The notes under the pieces are model-generated. The model had not been told where the DNA came from and did no database searches. It saw only the letters and a list, made by a program, of their open reading frames with translations. DNA of 64,000 nucleotides, from contig NC_057926.1 in the NCBI RefSeq assembly GCF_018873765.1, positions 48,103,043 to 48,167,042 on the forward strand, read 5' to 3'. How positions within the stretch are numbered: position 1 is the stretch's first letter; each line of letters opens with the position of its first letter. The DNA comes from Telopea speciosissima (lineage: Eukaryota > Streptophyta > Magnoliopsida > Proteales > Proteaceae). Position numbers and translations under genes: made by a program. This document shows positions 32,761 to 43,744 of the stretch, in pieces.

Positions 32761-34739
32761 TCCACTCAGTTCACAGCTCAGATAAACATGCAATTCACAC
32801 ACATTTTTGCTAGTTGAGCTTCCAAACCAGTATTAGATACATTTGCAAAACCTGTACTGGGCCACTCAAAGTTCATGCCATTTCTTAGCATTTAAACTTA
32901 GAAAACGAAAAAGGATAATTAAAAATAGAAATAATAAATATGGATCAAAACTGATGTTCAGTGAAAATAAATACCATAGAACCTCTAACATGGAGATGAA
33001 AATTTTACAATGAATTATTTTACTCCAATTTGAAGGCCTAAATGCTTAACCTACTTATGTACAAATAATATGTCTATATTCCTAAGTAAATTTGATGTGT
33101 TTATTAAATTAAAATATCAGTAGATGAGCCACCCACCAGCAGAAGCAAACTCTGGTGACCACAATCTGCAAAAGACCACAGAAAAATGAGTAGCATTCCC
33201 AACCATTCAAAGTCTAAGTTGGCACAGAGCTATAATATGGCAATGAACAAAAGTATTAAAGATCCTGTGCATTAGAAAAATAAAATAATTCCAAACTTAT
33301 ATAGCGAAGTGTAATAGTCCATGCAAACTGAGCAGTTTCCCCATGGTACTATGCGAGAGTTTCATTTTAAAAAGCAGATAAGGTTCTCCAAATTGCTTTC
33401 ACAATCATGTACTCTGCTCCCAGGTTGACAACCAGCAGAAAACCCAGGGACTGATGAAACTTGAGAATACGACAGAGTTCTCGGATATCCTTGAGGTTAG
33501 ATCCATCATGAACCATTTGTTATGATAAAATCATATGCTCCAACAGAGGATGGCTCTCAAACTGGCCATATGATGCAACTCAGATTTTGATGGCCTTGGT
33601 TCAGAGAACCAAGAGACGAGCCAATTTAAGAAGGAAGCAAAGCAAAGATATTCAACCTAAACAAGAGCAGAGATAAATCAATTTGATAGAATGCTTTGTA
33701 ATTTAACATGAAGAGAGAATGTATAGCCAAATATTTGGGGAACTATTTCACCAAGCATACCTGAAGAAAATTCCTGTTTAATAGTTCTTTTTTTTTTATT
33801 ATTATACTTTTTTTTGGGGTGTTAAATAAATAGCAGCTTTTGTAAATAAAAAGTACGAAGAGTACGAATAGAATACAACTACAATAGGCCCAATGCATAA
33901 CACATGATGTGACGACATGAGAGGATAAGGACCCGTCTACAAACTCCCTACCCACGCCACCCATAGCCAATTTGCCTGCAATTGAATTGGCAGATCTCCT
34001 CCAAGAAAAAGAGAAATACCCTTGAGCAGAAAGGACCCTAGCTTCCTGATAAGGTACATAGATGTATTCGAATAAAACACAGAGATTCCTTTCCAGATTT
34101 CTGCTGGATTATGTAATTGCAGTTCTAACATTCCATACTGAAAAAAAACGGTTCCCGACTCAAAATATGGAGGGAAATGGAATGGACAACACTGCGAAAT
34201 AAATACAGACTGCTCCAAAGGTCTCCTTTTCTTGTTGGTAATGATCTTCCATATGGTTTAGTCAGTCACATGAGAGTGATCTGCATTCAAAGGTAGAATA
34301 TATTCAGACAAAATTGGGCTTTTTTAGGAACAGCTCTAAAGCCAGCCAGTTGGTATTCTCAAACTAAGCATCAAAATCAATGACCAAAATACAGTATTAG
34401 AATGGGACGTACAGGTTAAATCTCCAAGACTCTAAAAAATATACGGAGGGTCATTTTTAATCTAACGACGACCCCCCCCCCACCCACACACACCCCAAAA
34501 AAAAGACAGAGATGGAACTAAACCCTACTTACCCAAATGTGTATTGCAACCAACTCAAATAAAGGTTGCCAGAATAGACTCAGTGAAATACTTTTAACAT
34601 TCAGTGAGAGAATTTTGAAAGAAAATTACTTATTTCTGGTGAACTCAGGTACATCTGAATCCATCAATACCACCATATAATGCAGAAGAAACAAAGAAAT
34701 CCATGCATCTACAATTCCAGCAATTACAGAACATAACGA
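32761..34739. other. Region downstream of the methyltransferase; possible 3' UTR exons
   Basis: No coding gene is seen. On the minus strand, splice-acceptor-like sites are visible (TTTTCTTCAG before GTATGCTTGG near 33766; TCTTTTGCAG before ATTGTGGTC near 33167). Since the methyltransferase stop codon is followed within 14 bases by a donor-like GTATGC, 3' UTR exons may lie here. Transcript data would decide. Confidence 0.35.
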
Positions 34740-34759
34740 AGCATACCTGTTTCCTGCAT

Positions 34760-35527
34760 TCAGCTGTCGCGGCTGCCACTCCTCCAGAAAGCCAAGCGAG
34801 GAATTTGTGACAGTAGAGATTCCATTACTTCTGAAGGAGTTCTATTTTCTGTGATTTGCTCCTTAGTTCCCACCTGAATTTCAGTATCCCGCCAGAATTT
34901 AATAACATGGAGGCTCTCTTCCTCAGTGGATCTCTGGACAATAATTCGGGAAGCATAGCCCTTCTCTCTCATCATACGGCATATTTGAGAGGGGTTGTTA
35001 GCAGCTAGCGTGAGCATGTACAACCAACCCCTTTCCGACAAAAGTTTATCTGCAATGGGTAGGATCCTGTCAATGACACTCCGCCCATTCTCACCTCCTG
35101 CCCATGCAGAAGCAATCCCATCACGACCCACTTCATCTTCTGGTGTTGGTACATAAGGTGGGTTCACAACTATCACATCCCCCATACCCACCAACCGTCT
35201 CTCCAACCCAGATACAATATCCGTCAAGATCACCTCTGCGTGGACCCCATGGGCCTCCAACGTTTCCCTGGTCACTCTCACTGCATGCGGGTTAATATCA
35301 GTTGCAAAGTAACTGACACCAGCACCCTCCTGCCCTAGCATGATTGCTAGTGAAGTGATCACATAACCACTACCACAACCCAATTCTATGCAAAATGTTG
35401 GCCTATGCTCTAACAGGTTATTTCTGTCAGCTAGTAATGCATCAACCAAGGCAAAAGAATCATCACAGGGTTCATAAACCTCAGGATGGGAGCTCACAAG
35501 CCGGATTTGAGCACTTCTAGTAGACAT
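34760..35527 (-). CDS. HEMK2: HEMK2-type protein-glutamine methyltransferase (eRF1 methyltransferase)
   Basis: 255 aa from the ATG at 35527. This family methylates the glutamine of the GGQ motif of release factor eRF1, with TRM112 as partner in other eukaryotes. Visible motifs are the HPEVYEPCDDSFALVDAL start, SAM-binding IELGCGSGYV (47-56), ATDINPHAV (75-83) and the catalytic VNPPYVPTPEDE (121-132), then AWAGGENGRSVIDR. All key residues are present. The ATG follows TCTCTGCAG with 12 bases between, an acceptor site, so at least one upstream exon exists (candidates at 36171-36281 and 40806-41000). A donor-like GTATGC lies 13 bases beyond the stop, suggesting a 3' UTR intron. Confidence 0.92.
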   Translation of the reverse strand: MSTRSAQIRLVSSHPEVYEPCDDSFALVDALLADRNNLLEHRPTFCIELGCGSGYVITSLAIMLGQEGAGVSYFATDINPHAVRVTRETLEAHGVHAEVILTDIVSGLERRLVGMGDVIVVNPPYVPTPEDEVGRDGIASAWAGGENGRSVIDRILPIADKLLSERGWLYMLTLAANNPSQICRMMREKGYASRIIVQRSTEEESLHVIKFWRDTEIQVGTKEQITENRTPSEVMESLLSQIPRLAFWRSGSRDS

Positions 35528-36170
35528 TCTGTATGAGACCTGCAGAGATGACAAGGTTCAAGTTCTCGAGTGAAACATGCACAAACACAAGAAAAATGAG
35601 AAGCCAAAGGCTTGACGGAGAACTGATATTCTTAAATATGGAACCTCAAAAGAAGAAATAGGGTATGGTTGCTACTGTGACAAAACAGTGAAGCATTGCA
35701 GTTTTTAAAAAAAAAAATTATATGTGGGAGCTCATTTGAACAGTAAAAAATTTTCATGTGTTCCTCAGGGCATCCCCTTTCCATGTGGCAAGTTTAATCC
35801 CCATAGCCTTATGCAATATGGGAAAACATATCACTTCTTCAAGAAAACCAGAAAATTCAAGAGGTCTTGTTCACAGAAGAAAATTGCAATATGAGGTGGC
35901 CCATGGAGCTGATTGACAAGGTAACTATACATGCAGCAAATTCAGGGGGTTGAATGATTTTGATGGTCAGGTTATAGCATGTGACCCCTCCACATGAGAA
36001 AAAAGACAGCGTTAATAAAGGTTTCAAAGCCCACAACATTATCACAGGAAACCTCATAAAGTAAAACAAATTCAAGGTTTAATCACTGAACTAATCACAA
36101 CACTTTGCTTTCCTTTGCAATGAAAAATCTTGACAAAGCTACGGAAGAAGTTCTCAGCTTTATAGCTTAC

Positions 36171-36281
36171 TGGTCTATTGTTCTGTTGGTCCTCTTCTTT
36201 TGCTCTAATGGAGGGCAAGGACGGCATTACGGCATTGGCTTCTATCTTGGGTTCCATGTCAACTCCCAACATTAGTAGAAC
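36171..36281 (-). other. Possible in-frame upstream exon of HEMK2
   Basis: On the minus strand a 111-bp open segment runs between GGTTCAG (acceptor) and GTAAGC (donor). Joined to the acceptor before the HEMK2 exon it keeps frame, giving MLGVDMEPKIEANAVMPSLP followed by SIRAKEEDQQNNRP and then VSYRMSTRSAQ. That would lengthen the enzyme by about 38 residues. No family similarity is recognised in the extension, so it may equally be an untranslated or skipped exon. Confidence 0.4.
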
Positions 36282-36860
36282 CTGAACCATATTTTGGGGG
36301 AAATATATCAGAATCAAACAATGGAAAACGGATGCATAAATAAAAAATTGCAAAAAGTACATTGGTCATCTCTAAAAACAAGAATTTCATCAATGAACAT
36401 ATACAAATGCTTTAGAATTAAGGGGCGAAAAAAGGAATAGCATTAATTCAATTCAATTCAACTCAGCTAAGCCTTTTCCCAACTGAAAAGGATATGGTAA
36501 TATAAAAAGGGAAAATGACAACTAAAAGTTAATATTATGGAGGAGAAAATTCTCCATATCATTATTTTTTTATTAACTGTATCAAAATACACAGCTTTTA
36601 CCAACTAAGCAATGCCACAATTCCCTGATATTAACAACTAGCACAATCAAAACAAAATTGCAGGAATTTAGGTCCACAACCACATGCTCGGTGCAGTCAA
36701 ATAGTAAGTAGGAGAAATATAAAGAAAGCCATAAACACAGGAGACAACAATTTTACTTGGTTCAGCTTGGTGGCCCCACATCCACAAAATGAGTATTTGG
36801 GTTTGCTACCTATAACAAATAACAAGGATAACCAAGAGCTCTATCTCTCTCCGTTCTAAC

Positions 36861-37200
36861 TGTTGAAATTACTGCAGTATACTTGTAAAGAAATTTCAAT
36901 GGAGGCCTCGGGATGTACCAGTGCGGAGGAGTGACCAGATTCAAATTGACTACTGTTGAAATTACTGCAGTATACTTGTCAAGAAAGTTCAATGGAGGCC
37001 TCGGGATGTACCAGTGCGGAGGAGTGACCAGATTCAAATTGAAGGTTCTAAAAGAGCTAGGGGCAGGCCTAAAATGACCCTAGGAGTAGTGAAGAAAGAC
37101 ATGCATAGTTTGGGCCTTCTCTCAAGCATGGCCTCAAATAGAGATGTTTGGAGGACTTCGATCCATGTTGCCAACCCCATTTAGATGGGTCTCCCTGAGG
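36861..37200 (+). mobile_element. LINE 3' fragment with a 93-bp tandem duplication
   Basis: The translation includes KFQWRPRDVPVRRSDQIQI, KRARGRPKMTLGVVKKDMHS and SMASNRDVWR, the C-terminus common to many plant LINE polyproteins. TGTTGAAATTACTGCAGTAT starts at 36861 and again at 36954, so the first part is tandemly duplicated with a period of 93 bp. It is followed by a T-run and GGGGTAAGG at 37201-37220, a second LINE tail in inverse orientation. Confidence 0.7.
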
Positions 37201-37486
37201 TTTTTTTTTTTTTGGGGTAAGGATCCATTTTTCCTTTTTTTTTGGAAAAGGCTGAGTTGTTGTTATATACTTGTAAAGAAAGTTACAGTCCATGGGGGGG
37301 GCGTTATTCTTATGTTATAACTATATGCTATTAGGGACAACCAGAAACCCTAATCAATCAGTTCTTCTCTCTTATCTTCTCTTATCTTTTCATCTTTCTT
37401 CTTCTTCTCTTGCTCTACGCAGGTTCTGGTCAATACTGTTTTGTCACTTTAACCCTGAAAGGAAAACCTTGAACCAATACACCAGT

Positions 37487-37489
<3 letters not shown>

Positions 37490-37541
<52 letters not shown>
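37490..37541. repeat. (CT)n microsatellite
   Basis: About 26 uninterrupted CT units. Confidence 0.95.
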
Positions 37542-37544
<3 letters not shown>

Positions 37545-39120
37545 GCTCGTGAAACGCACATCACCTTCCAAAGAAAAAGTCCCCTCTCTTTCTCTTAACA
37601 AAACATGAAAAGAAATACACTATAGTTTAGAGCATATAACTTGGATTAATACACTGAACTTGACAGGAATTCCAATGAGGGATCCACTACTTAGTAAAAA
37701 TCCCAGGCTTAATAAGACCTTAGAAGAGATAACACTGCATTCCTGCTACAGCTTATTCTGACAAATACTGGCTTCTCACAATAATTAACTGTGGCCACTC
37801 TTATTAGGTTCCTTTGGTATGTTCAGGGTCCTGAGCAGTAGGATGTATTCAAGTTTTGTGTGTAGATGGCTATTAGATCAAGCATTCAGACTTCATAAGT
37901 TTTCTTACTTTACCGATCTGTGTAGATTTTTCTTATTGTCAGCTTAAACAAACGAGAAATATTCTCCCCCCCCCCCCCCCACACACAATTTTTCTGCAAT
38001 GATTCAAGAAGCAAAGTAAAGAACACTTTTAAAATTTATATCTTTCCCAGAATTCCTTCTTGGTGGAGAAAACTGGTTATGTCAGTCCCTTTCCCCAATC
38101 CTTTTCTTCTTTTTTTTTTTTTTTTTTTTTGGGGGGGGGGGGTCATTGTCTACAGTGCAACTGATGGAATTTGAGGTATGCTTGTCTGCTATTCCCGGAA
38201 GTCTTCAGGTAATGGCCTTTATGTGCTACAAGTAGCAGTATGCAAGATGAAAAAGATAATCTCTCTCCTTGGCTCTACAGATTGTTCTCACTAACCTTTC
38301 TTGTAATATTTGAACTGCTTGCATGGTCAGGTTGATTATATCTTAGTTTTGATAAATCAAAGATGGTTTTACACTTTACTAGTCATCTGGAAAAGTAAAC
38401 AGGGAAACAGTTGTAAATTCTGATTTAAATGTTCCTTAATTTAAGGATCTTTTTTTTTGGGGGGGGGGGGGGGGGAGTGTAGACCTAGCTCTCAGTTGCT
38501 CTAATGACCCTGTTTAGATAAAAACTCTGTTTGCTACCCATGAATTATGTGATTTGGCATCAACTTCAGTTGCCAAGTTCAGCCTTTAAGTAACAATAGA
38601 AGCTAACAAAAACGCATTTCGCTTGATTGATCACCACAAATATGTTAAAGTTGCCCATCATGGTTTCAGTGAAATATCAAAGGAAGATAAAATAGCAACT
38701 TGTGGAACATCTTGGTACAGCATTCATCTGATGAACTTGATTTCGCACTATATACAGCTCCCCCCCCCCCCGGCGGGAACGGCACTTGTATAGTAGATCA
38801 GTTTCATGGGCAAAAAATTAAACAAAAAAATGGATGAGAGAGAGAGATGCTCTCTCTCTCTTTTTGGGCAGTACCATCACGAATCATATGGTTTGAGTGA
38901 TGAAGGGATCAAGATCCTACATAGAGGAGATTTCGAGATGTACGTTGTACTTATTTTCAACAACAATAGCTAATACAGAAAGAAAATGAGAGAAAAAGTT
39001 CTGAACAGTCATTCAAATTTTTATCAGCAGTGGTTCCACTTTTCACGTTAAATTTGATCCTGTGGTGTGCCAGTCCTATATTCAGTCCATTTGTTAATCA
39101 TTTCAAACTAGAAAAGGTAA
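37542..39120. other. Probable HEMK2 intron with long homopolymer junctions
   Basis: No gene is seen. Notable are C runs at 37966-37980 and 38761-38770, and T-then-G runs at about 38109-38142 and 38452-38476. If the exon at 40806-41000 belongs to HEMK2, this lies in its first intron. Confidence 0.4.
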
Positions 39121-39174
39121 AATAATGAATGAACAAATTAGAGCTAATTTGAGAGTAGCTCCGATACATGATAA

Positions 39175-39450
39175 GTTGTGAAAATTCATTTGAGGTGCCG
39201 TGGACATTTGCAACGGAGGTCTTTGAGTGCTCCAGTTCGGAGGGATGATTTGATTCAGATTGAAGGAGTTAAAAGAGCCAGAGATAGGCCTAAAATTACT
39301 CTAGGAGAAGTGGTGAGAAAAGACATAGATAGCTTAGGACTAGTAACAAGTATGGCTTTAAATAGAGCTTATTGGAGAAAGAGGATCCATGTAGCCAACC
39401 TCATTTAGATGGGATAAGGCTGAGTTGAGTTATCGTTAATAATTTGAAAC
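39175..39450 (+). mobile_element. LINE 3' fragment
   Basis: The translation LRCRGHLQRRSLSAPVRRDD, then KRARDRPKITLGEVVRKDID and NRAYWRKRIHVANLI, matches the fragment at 36861 and the usual C-terminus of plant LINE proteins. AGATGGGATAAGGCTGAGTT follows, the 3' end of that LINE type. Confidence 0.75.
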
Positions 39451-40805
39451 AGTGGTTGCCCATTGTATATATAAGTAACGGATCCAGATATAAGTATATA
39501 CCACTAAATTTTCTTGGCCACTAATTTTTCTTACCCATTGTAGCATCATTGTCATGACCTACAGTATTTTCCTCCTTTTCTTTTAATCAGGGGGGATAAA
39601 GAACCTTCTCCATCCAACCCCACCCCCACCTCCCGCGCACCCAGAAAAAATAATCAATCAAGAAAGTTTAATACCAGTGTTAAACAAAAAGAAAGGGCTA
39701 TTCTTCCCCAAATACAAAGAGGGTTTACTGAAAAATCTATCCAAATTGGCCCACATGTCATGGATTCCCATTCCCCAAATTTCTATAAACTTCACCCAAA
39801 GTAAAACCAGCTCTCTCACTTTAGTAGTAACCCTATAAGCAAGCTCTGCATGCTTCGACAAGCTACTATGTTTCTTCCAACACAGTGTAGTGAGGAAAAA
39901 AACATAATTTTCGGACTGCTTCCACTGGGAAAAGGCAATGGTTGGGAAGACAAAACTTCAAATATTGAAGAAGGCATGACCTAGCTCATATTCAAAGCAC
40001 AAAATCGAAATGGTTAATATATATATGAATAGGACGCTGAACTTGGTATTCTGCTTGCAAACAGATTCATTAAGTCTTTCGCGTACTTTAGTATAGCTTT
40101 TCTTATTGTATATCACTCACACCACTAATGAAAATATCTAATCTCATTTTTATTGATAAAATATATAAGAGGCTACAGTGGGTAAAATTTACTCCGGGCC
40201 CTCACACCCGGCCTAGTTAATGTTAGTACATAATCATGTGGAGAGAATACAAGAAGATTAAGCATTCCACAGAATAAACATCCGCAGGTGAAGAAGGCAT
40301 CATTTCTCTAATCAATAACACTACGCGGACAAACACCAGAAAACAGCAATTTTATAGACTTGGAAAGACTTAAAAACCTTCTAGCACACCAACCCCTCCC
40401 CCCCCCTCCCCCCCAAAAAAAAAACAAATTAAGACTTGACAACCCTCGAATAAATCAATATAAATTTGATATGCAGAGAACCAGGAGATACGAAAATATC
40501 AACAACTGATGCTTGCACTATCGCCACCTAATTGTGTTTAAGGATTTCCAGAAACTTAGGGTTTCAATGAATGGAAAAACCACATAAAATTATTTAACAA
40601 AACATATCAGCTCCAAGAAATGGGGAAGAAAAATAAAATTATATTGCTTATCACTAACAGTCAAGGGAACAAAAGATGGGTTTTTCACCCATCCTATCAA
40701 ATTTCCGGTAACAACATCAAATTACAACAAAAGTAAACACAAAGAATTAAGTTTAGAAAGAAAAAAAAAATTTGTTTTATGAGGAGCATAAAAAACCAAA
40801 GATAC

Positions 40806-41000
40806 CTTCAGGTTTTACAACTGAAGATAAGCGTTCCTTAGTAACACGCAGTTCTCGAAGCAACTCGTAAACAGTAAGAAATAGAGAGAGTCAACACAGA
40901 GAACGTTGAGATTTGGGATGAAGATGAGCGCCAAAGCCTCGATTGTTGGTTTCTTTCTTCGCTCTTTATTAGTCCCAGCCTCGTTTGGCTGCAAGGGAGA
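40806..41000 (-). other. Candidate 5' UTR exon of HEMK2
   Basis: Read on the minus strand, a C/T-rich leader-like segment (CGTTCTCTGTGTTGACTCTC...GTTGTAAAACCTGAAG) ends at a good donor, GTATCT, at 40805. No long frame crosses the donor. With HEMK2 needing an upstream exon and no other minus-strand gene nearby, it is the best candidate for the first exon. The upstream boundary is a guess. Confidence 0.45.
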
Positions 41001-41103
41001 TAAAGAGTAGGAAACAAGGGAAATAAAGGGTTGGAAACTGGATGGAGAAGGGAAATTTTTTTATCGATCTCCCAATATGCATGTATTACTAAGGTCAAAT
41101 TAG

Positions 41104-41280
41104 TATTTAGCTCGTCTCCGGGCCTCCAGGGAGCCCGGTACGCCCAGGGTGCTACCAGCCGTTGAGCTGTGTCGTACATATCCCTAGGCATGCGCCAAGA
41201 TGTGTGCAACACAGCTCAACCGTTGGATGCCCCCTGGCAGCATCCTGGGCACACGCCTCCCTAGAGACGATCTTGATCCA
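41104..41280. mobile_element. Hairpin MULE-type MITE, 177 bp
   Basis: TCAAATTAG (41095-41103) and TCAAATTGG (41281-41289) match at 8 of 9. The arms GCTCGTCTCCGGGCCTCC and GGGCACACGCCTCCCTAGAG pair loosely. The inner arms GTTGAGCTGTGTCGTACA and TGTGTGCAACACAGCTCAAC pair well. It lies just upstream of the putative HEMK2 first exon. Confidence 0.75.
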
Positions 41281-42364
41281 TCAAATTGGGGCAGGGTTCA
41301 TAGGAGGGCAGGGCAGCAAGGTCATTTAAAAGCATGGAATCAGGATCCGGATCAGGTTCTGGATCAGTCCTTGAATGGGTCTAGATCGACCCAGAATCGA
41401 TGTTTTAATTCATTTTAGGGTTTTTCTATACAAGGATCGAACGAGCGAATCAGTCAAAATGGGGATCAGATCAATGTCTAATCTGGTTCTTAAAACCCAG
41501 AAGATAGAGAAAGAGAGCAAGCATCTTCCATGTGTCGAGCTCTCAAGCCCGAACTACAAGGCACCGCAAGATGCCCAAACTATAGATGATTTTAATTGAA
41601 GGGAATGTTGTAAACCATTGTTTGGGGGGAGGGGGGGGGGGGGGGAATGTTGTAAACCATGTTTGAATTCATTGAGCAAAAGAGTAACATTGCTAGAACA
41701 ATAGATTCTCTTGTTCAATTTGTCCAATTGAGTCCCATGAGGGTACCCATACCAGATTTGTCTATCAATCAGGCCTCGTTGTTTAGAGGGGAAGGTGGGG
41801 TGGGATTGTTGGGAAGATGTGACCCACATATTAGTGGAATTATGTTGGGGTGGAAATATTGAGATAAAGTTACTTTTCCCATGAATAGTAACCGACAAAG
41901 TGGTGGGATTTTGAAGAGTCACATCAGCAAACAAAACAATTAATGATATCTCTTGATCTTTTGTAAGTTCATCAACCCAAATTACCCAAACAAAATTGGG
42001 GTGGGATTTTGAAGTGCTACATTAGCATTTTCTCATCCCAATTCTCCCACTCTACCTGTTTTTTTTTTTTTTAGAAATTCTCCCACCTTACCTAAGTCCT
42101 TCTAAACAAACGTGGCGTCGATGACATTGTAATGACCTATGTAACAGCCCACCAAAAGGATTTTGTGTTAAGGGACAATATTGTACAAACTCTTTTACTA
42201 TAGTTTAATATATTTAATCAAAAAAAAAATCAGTGATGTACTCGAGTTGGTAAAACATGTTAAAAGGAGATTTTTTTTTATCAGAATATTTCAATATTAG
42301 TTATCACCGCTCAAGAAATGTTTTAGTAAAATTTATTATAACAAGTTAGACAATATTTTAATGT
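41281..42364. other. Intergenic, no gene
   Basis: A GAATGTTGTAAACCAT phrase occurs twice (41602, 41645) around a long G run. A short GGGATGGGGATTTTGAAG-like phrase recurs near 41905 and 42005. Nothing codes. Confidence 0.4.
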
Positions 42365-42404
42365 GTTGAGATGGCCGAGTTGGTCTAAGGCGCCAGATTA
42401 AGGT

Positions 42405-42437
<33 letters not shown>

Positions 42438-42445
42438 TCTCAACA
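42365..42445 (+). tRNA. trnL-AAG: tRNA-Leu (anticodon AAG)
   Basis: 81 nt without intron. The acceptor stem GTTGAGA pairs with TCTCAAC (7 of 7), discriminator A. The D-arm region TGGCCGAGTTGGTCTAAGGC serves as box A. The anticodon stem CCAGA / TCTGG has loop TTAAGGT, anticodon AAG at 42400-42402. There is a long variable arm (class II), as expected for leucine, and the T arm GTGGGTTCAAATCCCAC holds box B. A T-run at 42458-42463 can end transcription. CCA is not encoded, as usual. Confidence 0.95.
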
Positions 42446-42528
42446 AGAAATTTGTTACTTTTTTCACACAATAAAATAGAGTTTTCAAATAATTGTTAAA
42501 ATAGATTGGTATGAAGGGGGAGGGTTCT

Positions 42529-42600
42529 GAAATCCCACTCTTAACAAAAATAGTTCTTTTTATTTAATTTCTCCTATAATATAAAACAGTTTTTTGAAAT
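42529..42600 (+). repeat. Diverged duplicate of the tRNA 3' end and its flank
   Basis: GAAATCCCACTCTTAACAAA resembles CAAATCCCACTCTCAACAAG at the tRNA 3' end. The following A/T-rich DNA (ATATAAAACAGTTTTTTGAAAT) resembles the tRNA downstream flank (AATAAAATAGAGTTTTCAAAT). The rest of the tRNA is absent, so this is a partial tandem copy and not a gene. Confidence 0.6.
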
Positions 42601-42611
42601 GCCACTCAGTA

Positions 42612-42960
42612 ATAAGGGTGTCAAAATCAAATCGAAACCGAGTCGAATCGTTTAAATCGTGAAATCGTTTAATAAATGGTTCGGTTATGGTTTCACAATT
42701 AAGATCGTTTAATTAAACAGTTTGAACTGAACCAAATCGACTAATCAAATAAACCGTTTAACACTCTTAAATATACATAAATGTGCCAAAATCAAACAAA
42801 AACTGTTTATCAAACCGAACCGCTTAAAAACCGAAACCGTGAAATCGTTTAATAGATGGTTCGATTATGGTTTCAAAATTGAAACTGATTAAGTAAACGG
42901 TTTGAACCAAATCATTTTTTTTGGGGTAAAATTGAACCGAACCATTTAACACCCTTAATC
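42612..42960. mobile_element. hAT-type MITE
   Basis: It begins TAAGGGTGTCAAAAT and ends TTAACACCCTTA, nearly inverted. Both halves contain TCGTTTAATAAATGGTTCGG / CGAACC blocks. Flanks CTCAGTAA and ATCAATAG give only a weak 8-bp duplication. Confidence 0.55.
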
Positions 42961-43114
42961 AATAGCGTCATATTAGATGATTTTGTCCTCACTTTTATTA
43001 AAAAGTCCGATTTATGAACAAATACTAGAGTGAGTCGAGTGACCAAGTATCTTCATTATCCATATGAGGATGAATGTCTATACAAATAACTTCGGCTTTC
43101 TCAGAACCATCAGG

Positions 43115-43390
43115 TGGGATTATAGTGGCGGGTAGGGTTGCATGAAGAAGAAGAAGCAGCAGCAGCAGCAGCAGCTAGGGGTAGGGACGGGTGGGGTGGC
43201 AGGAAGGAGAAGAAGAAGAAGGGGGGTAGATAGGGTGGTTTGGGGTGCATCAGGGGGTCAGGGCTTGTGGACGCAAGGGCATGGCAGGAAGAAGGGAGGG
43301 GGGAGGTAGGGGCAGACAGAGTGGGTTGGGGTGCAGTAGGGGGATAGGGCTTGTGGGTGCAGGGGTGGGTGGTCTCGTCTCTCGTTGGAA
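43115..43390. repeat. G-rich imperfect repeat tract
   Basis: GAAGAAGAAGAAGCAGCAGC is followed by two diverged copies of a GGGGTGCA...AGGGGG...CAGGGCTTGTGG unit. Several runs of three or more G lie close together on the + strand and could form G-quadruplexes. The minus-strand frames here (43110-43505) are low-complexity proline/serine text and not a gene. Confidence 0.55.
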
Positions 43391-43744
43391 TTAAGAATCG
43401 TGATCGAAGAAGGGGAGGTCGGGGTAAAACTGTTAAAAATGTCCTTACTCGAGGGAAAAATACTGTTTTGGATTCCCAAAAATTGCCATCGCAACTCTTA
43501 TACATATTTTACTGTTTGTATTTGCTAAATACCCTTCTACTTCTTGGGGTGTACTAATAATGTTATATTTCAACAGAAATATCCAAACCCAACCTTATTT
43601 GTTTGAACCATTAATAAATAATGAGTTCTCGATATAAAGCTCATTTACTTACAATTTTACTAGTCAATCTCTCAAAACCAATCTAGTGTTGTATGAAACC
43701 TTGATGTATACCATACATTGTGAGAAGGGATATCATATCTTATA

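Noticed and set aside
36072-36362. 96-codon minus-strand frame as an independent small protein
   Set aside because: The splice-like signals within it (GGTTCAG and GTAAGC) and the in-frame join to HEMK2 make an exon of that gene more likely.
42529-42549. A second tRNA gene
   Set aside because: Only the 3' end is present; there is no D arm or anticodon arm.
43110-43505. 131-codon minus-strand frame rich in proline, serine and alanine
   Set aside because: It is the translation of a G-rich imperfect repeat tract, with no domain and no gene context.
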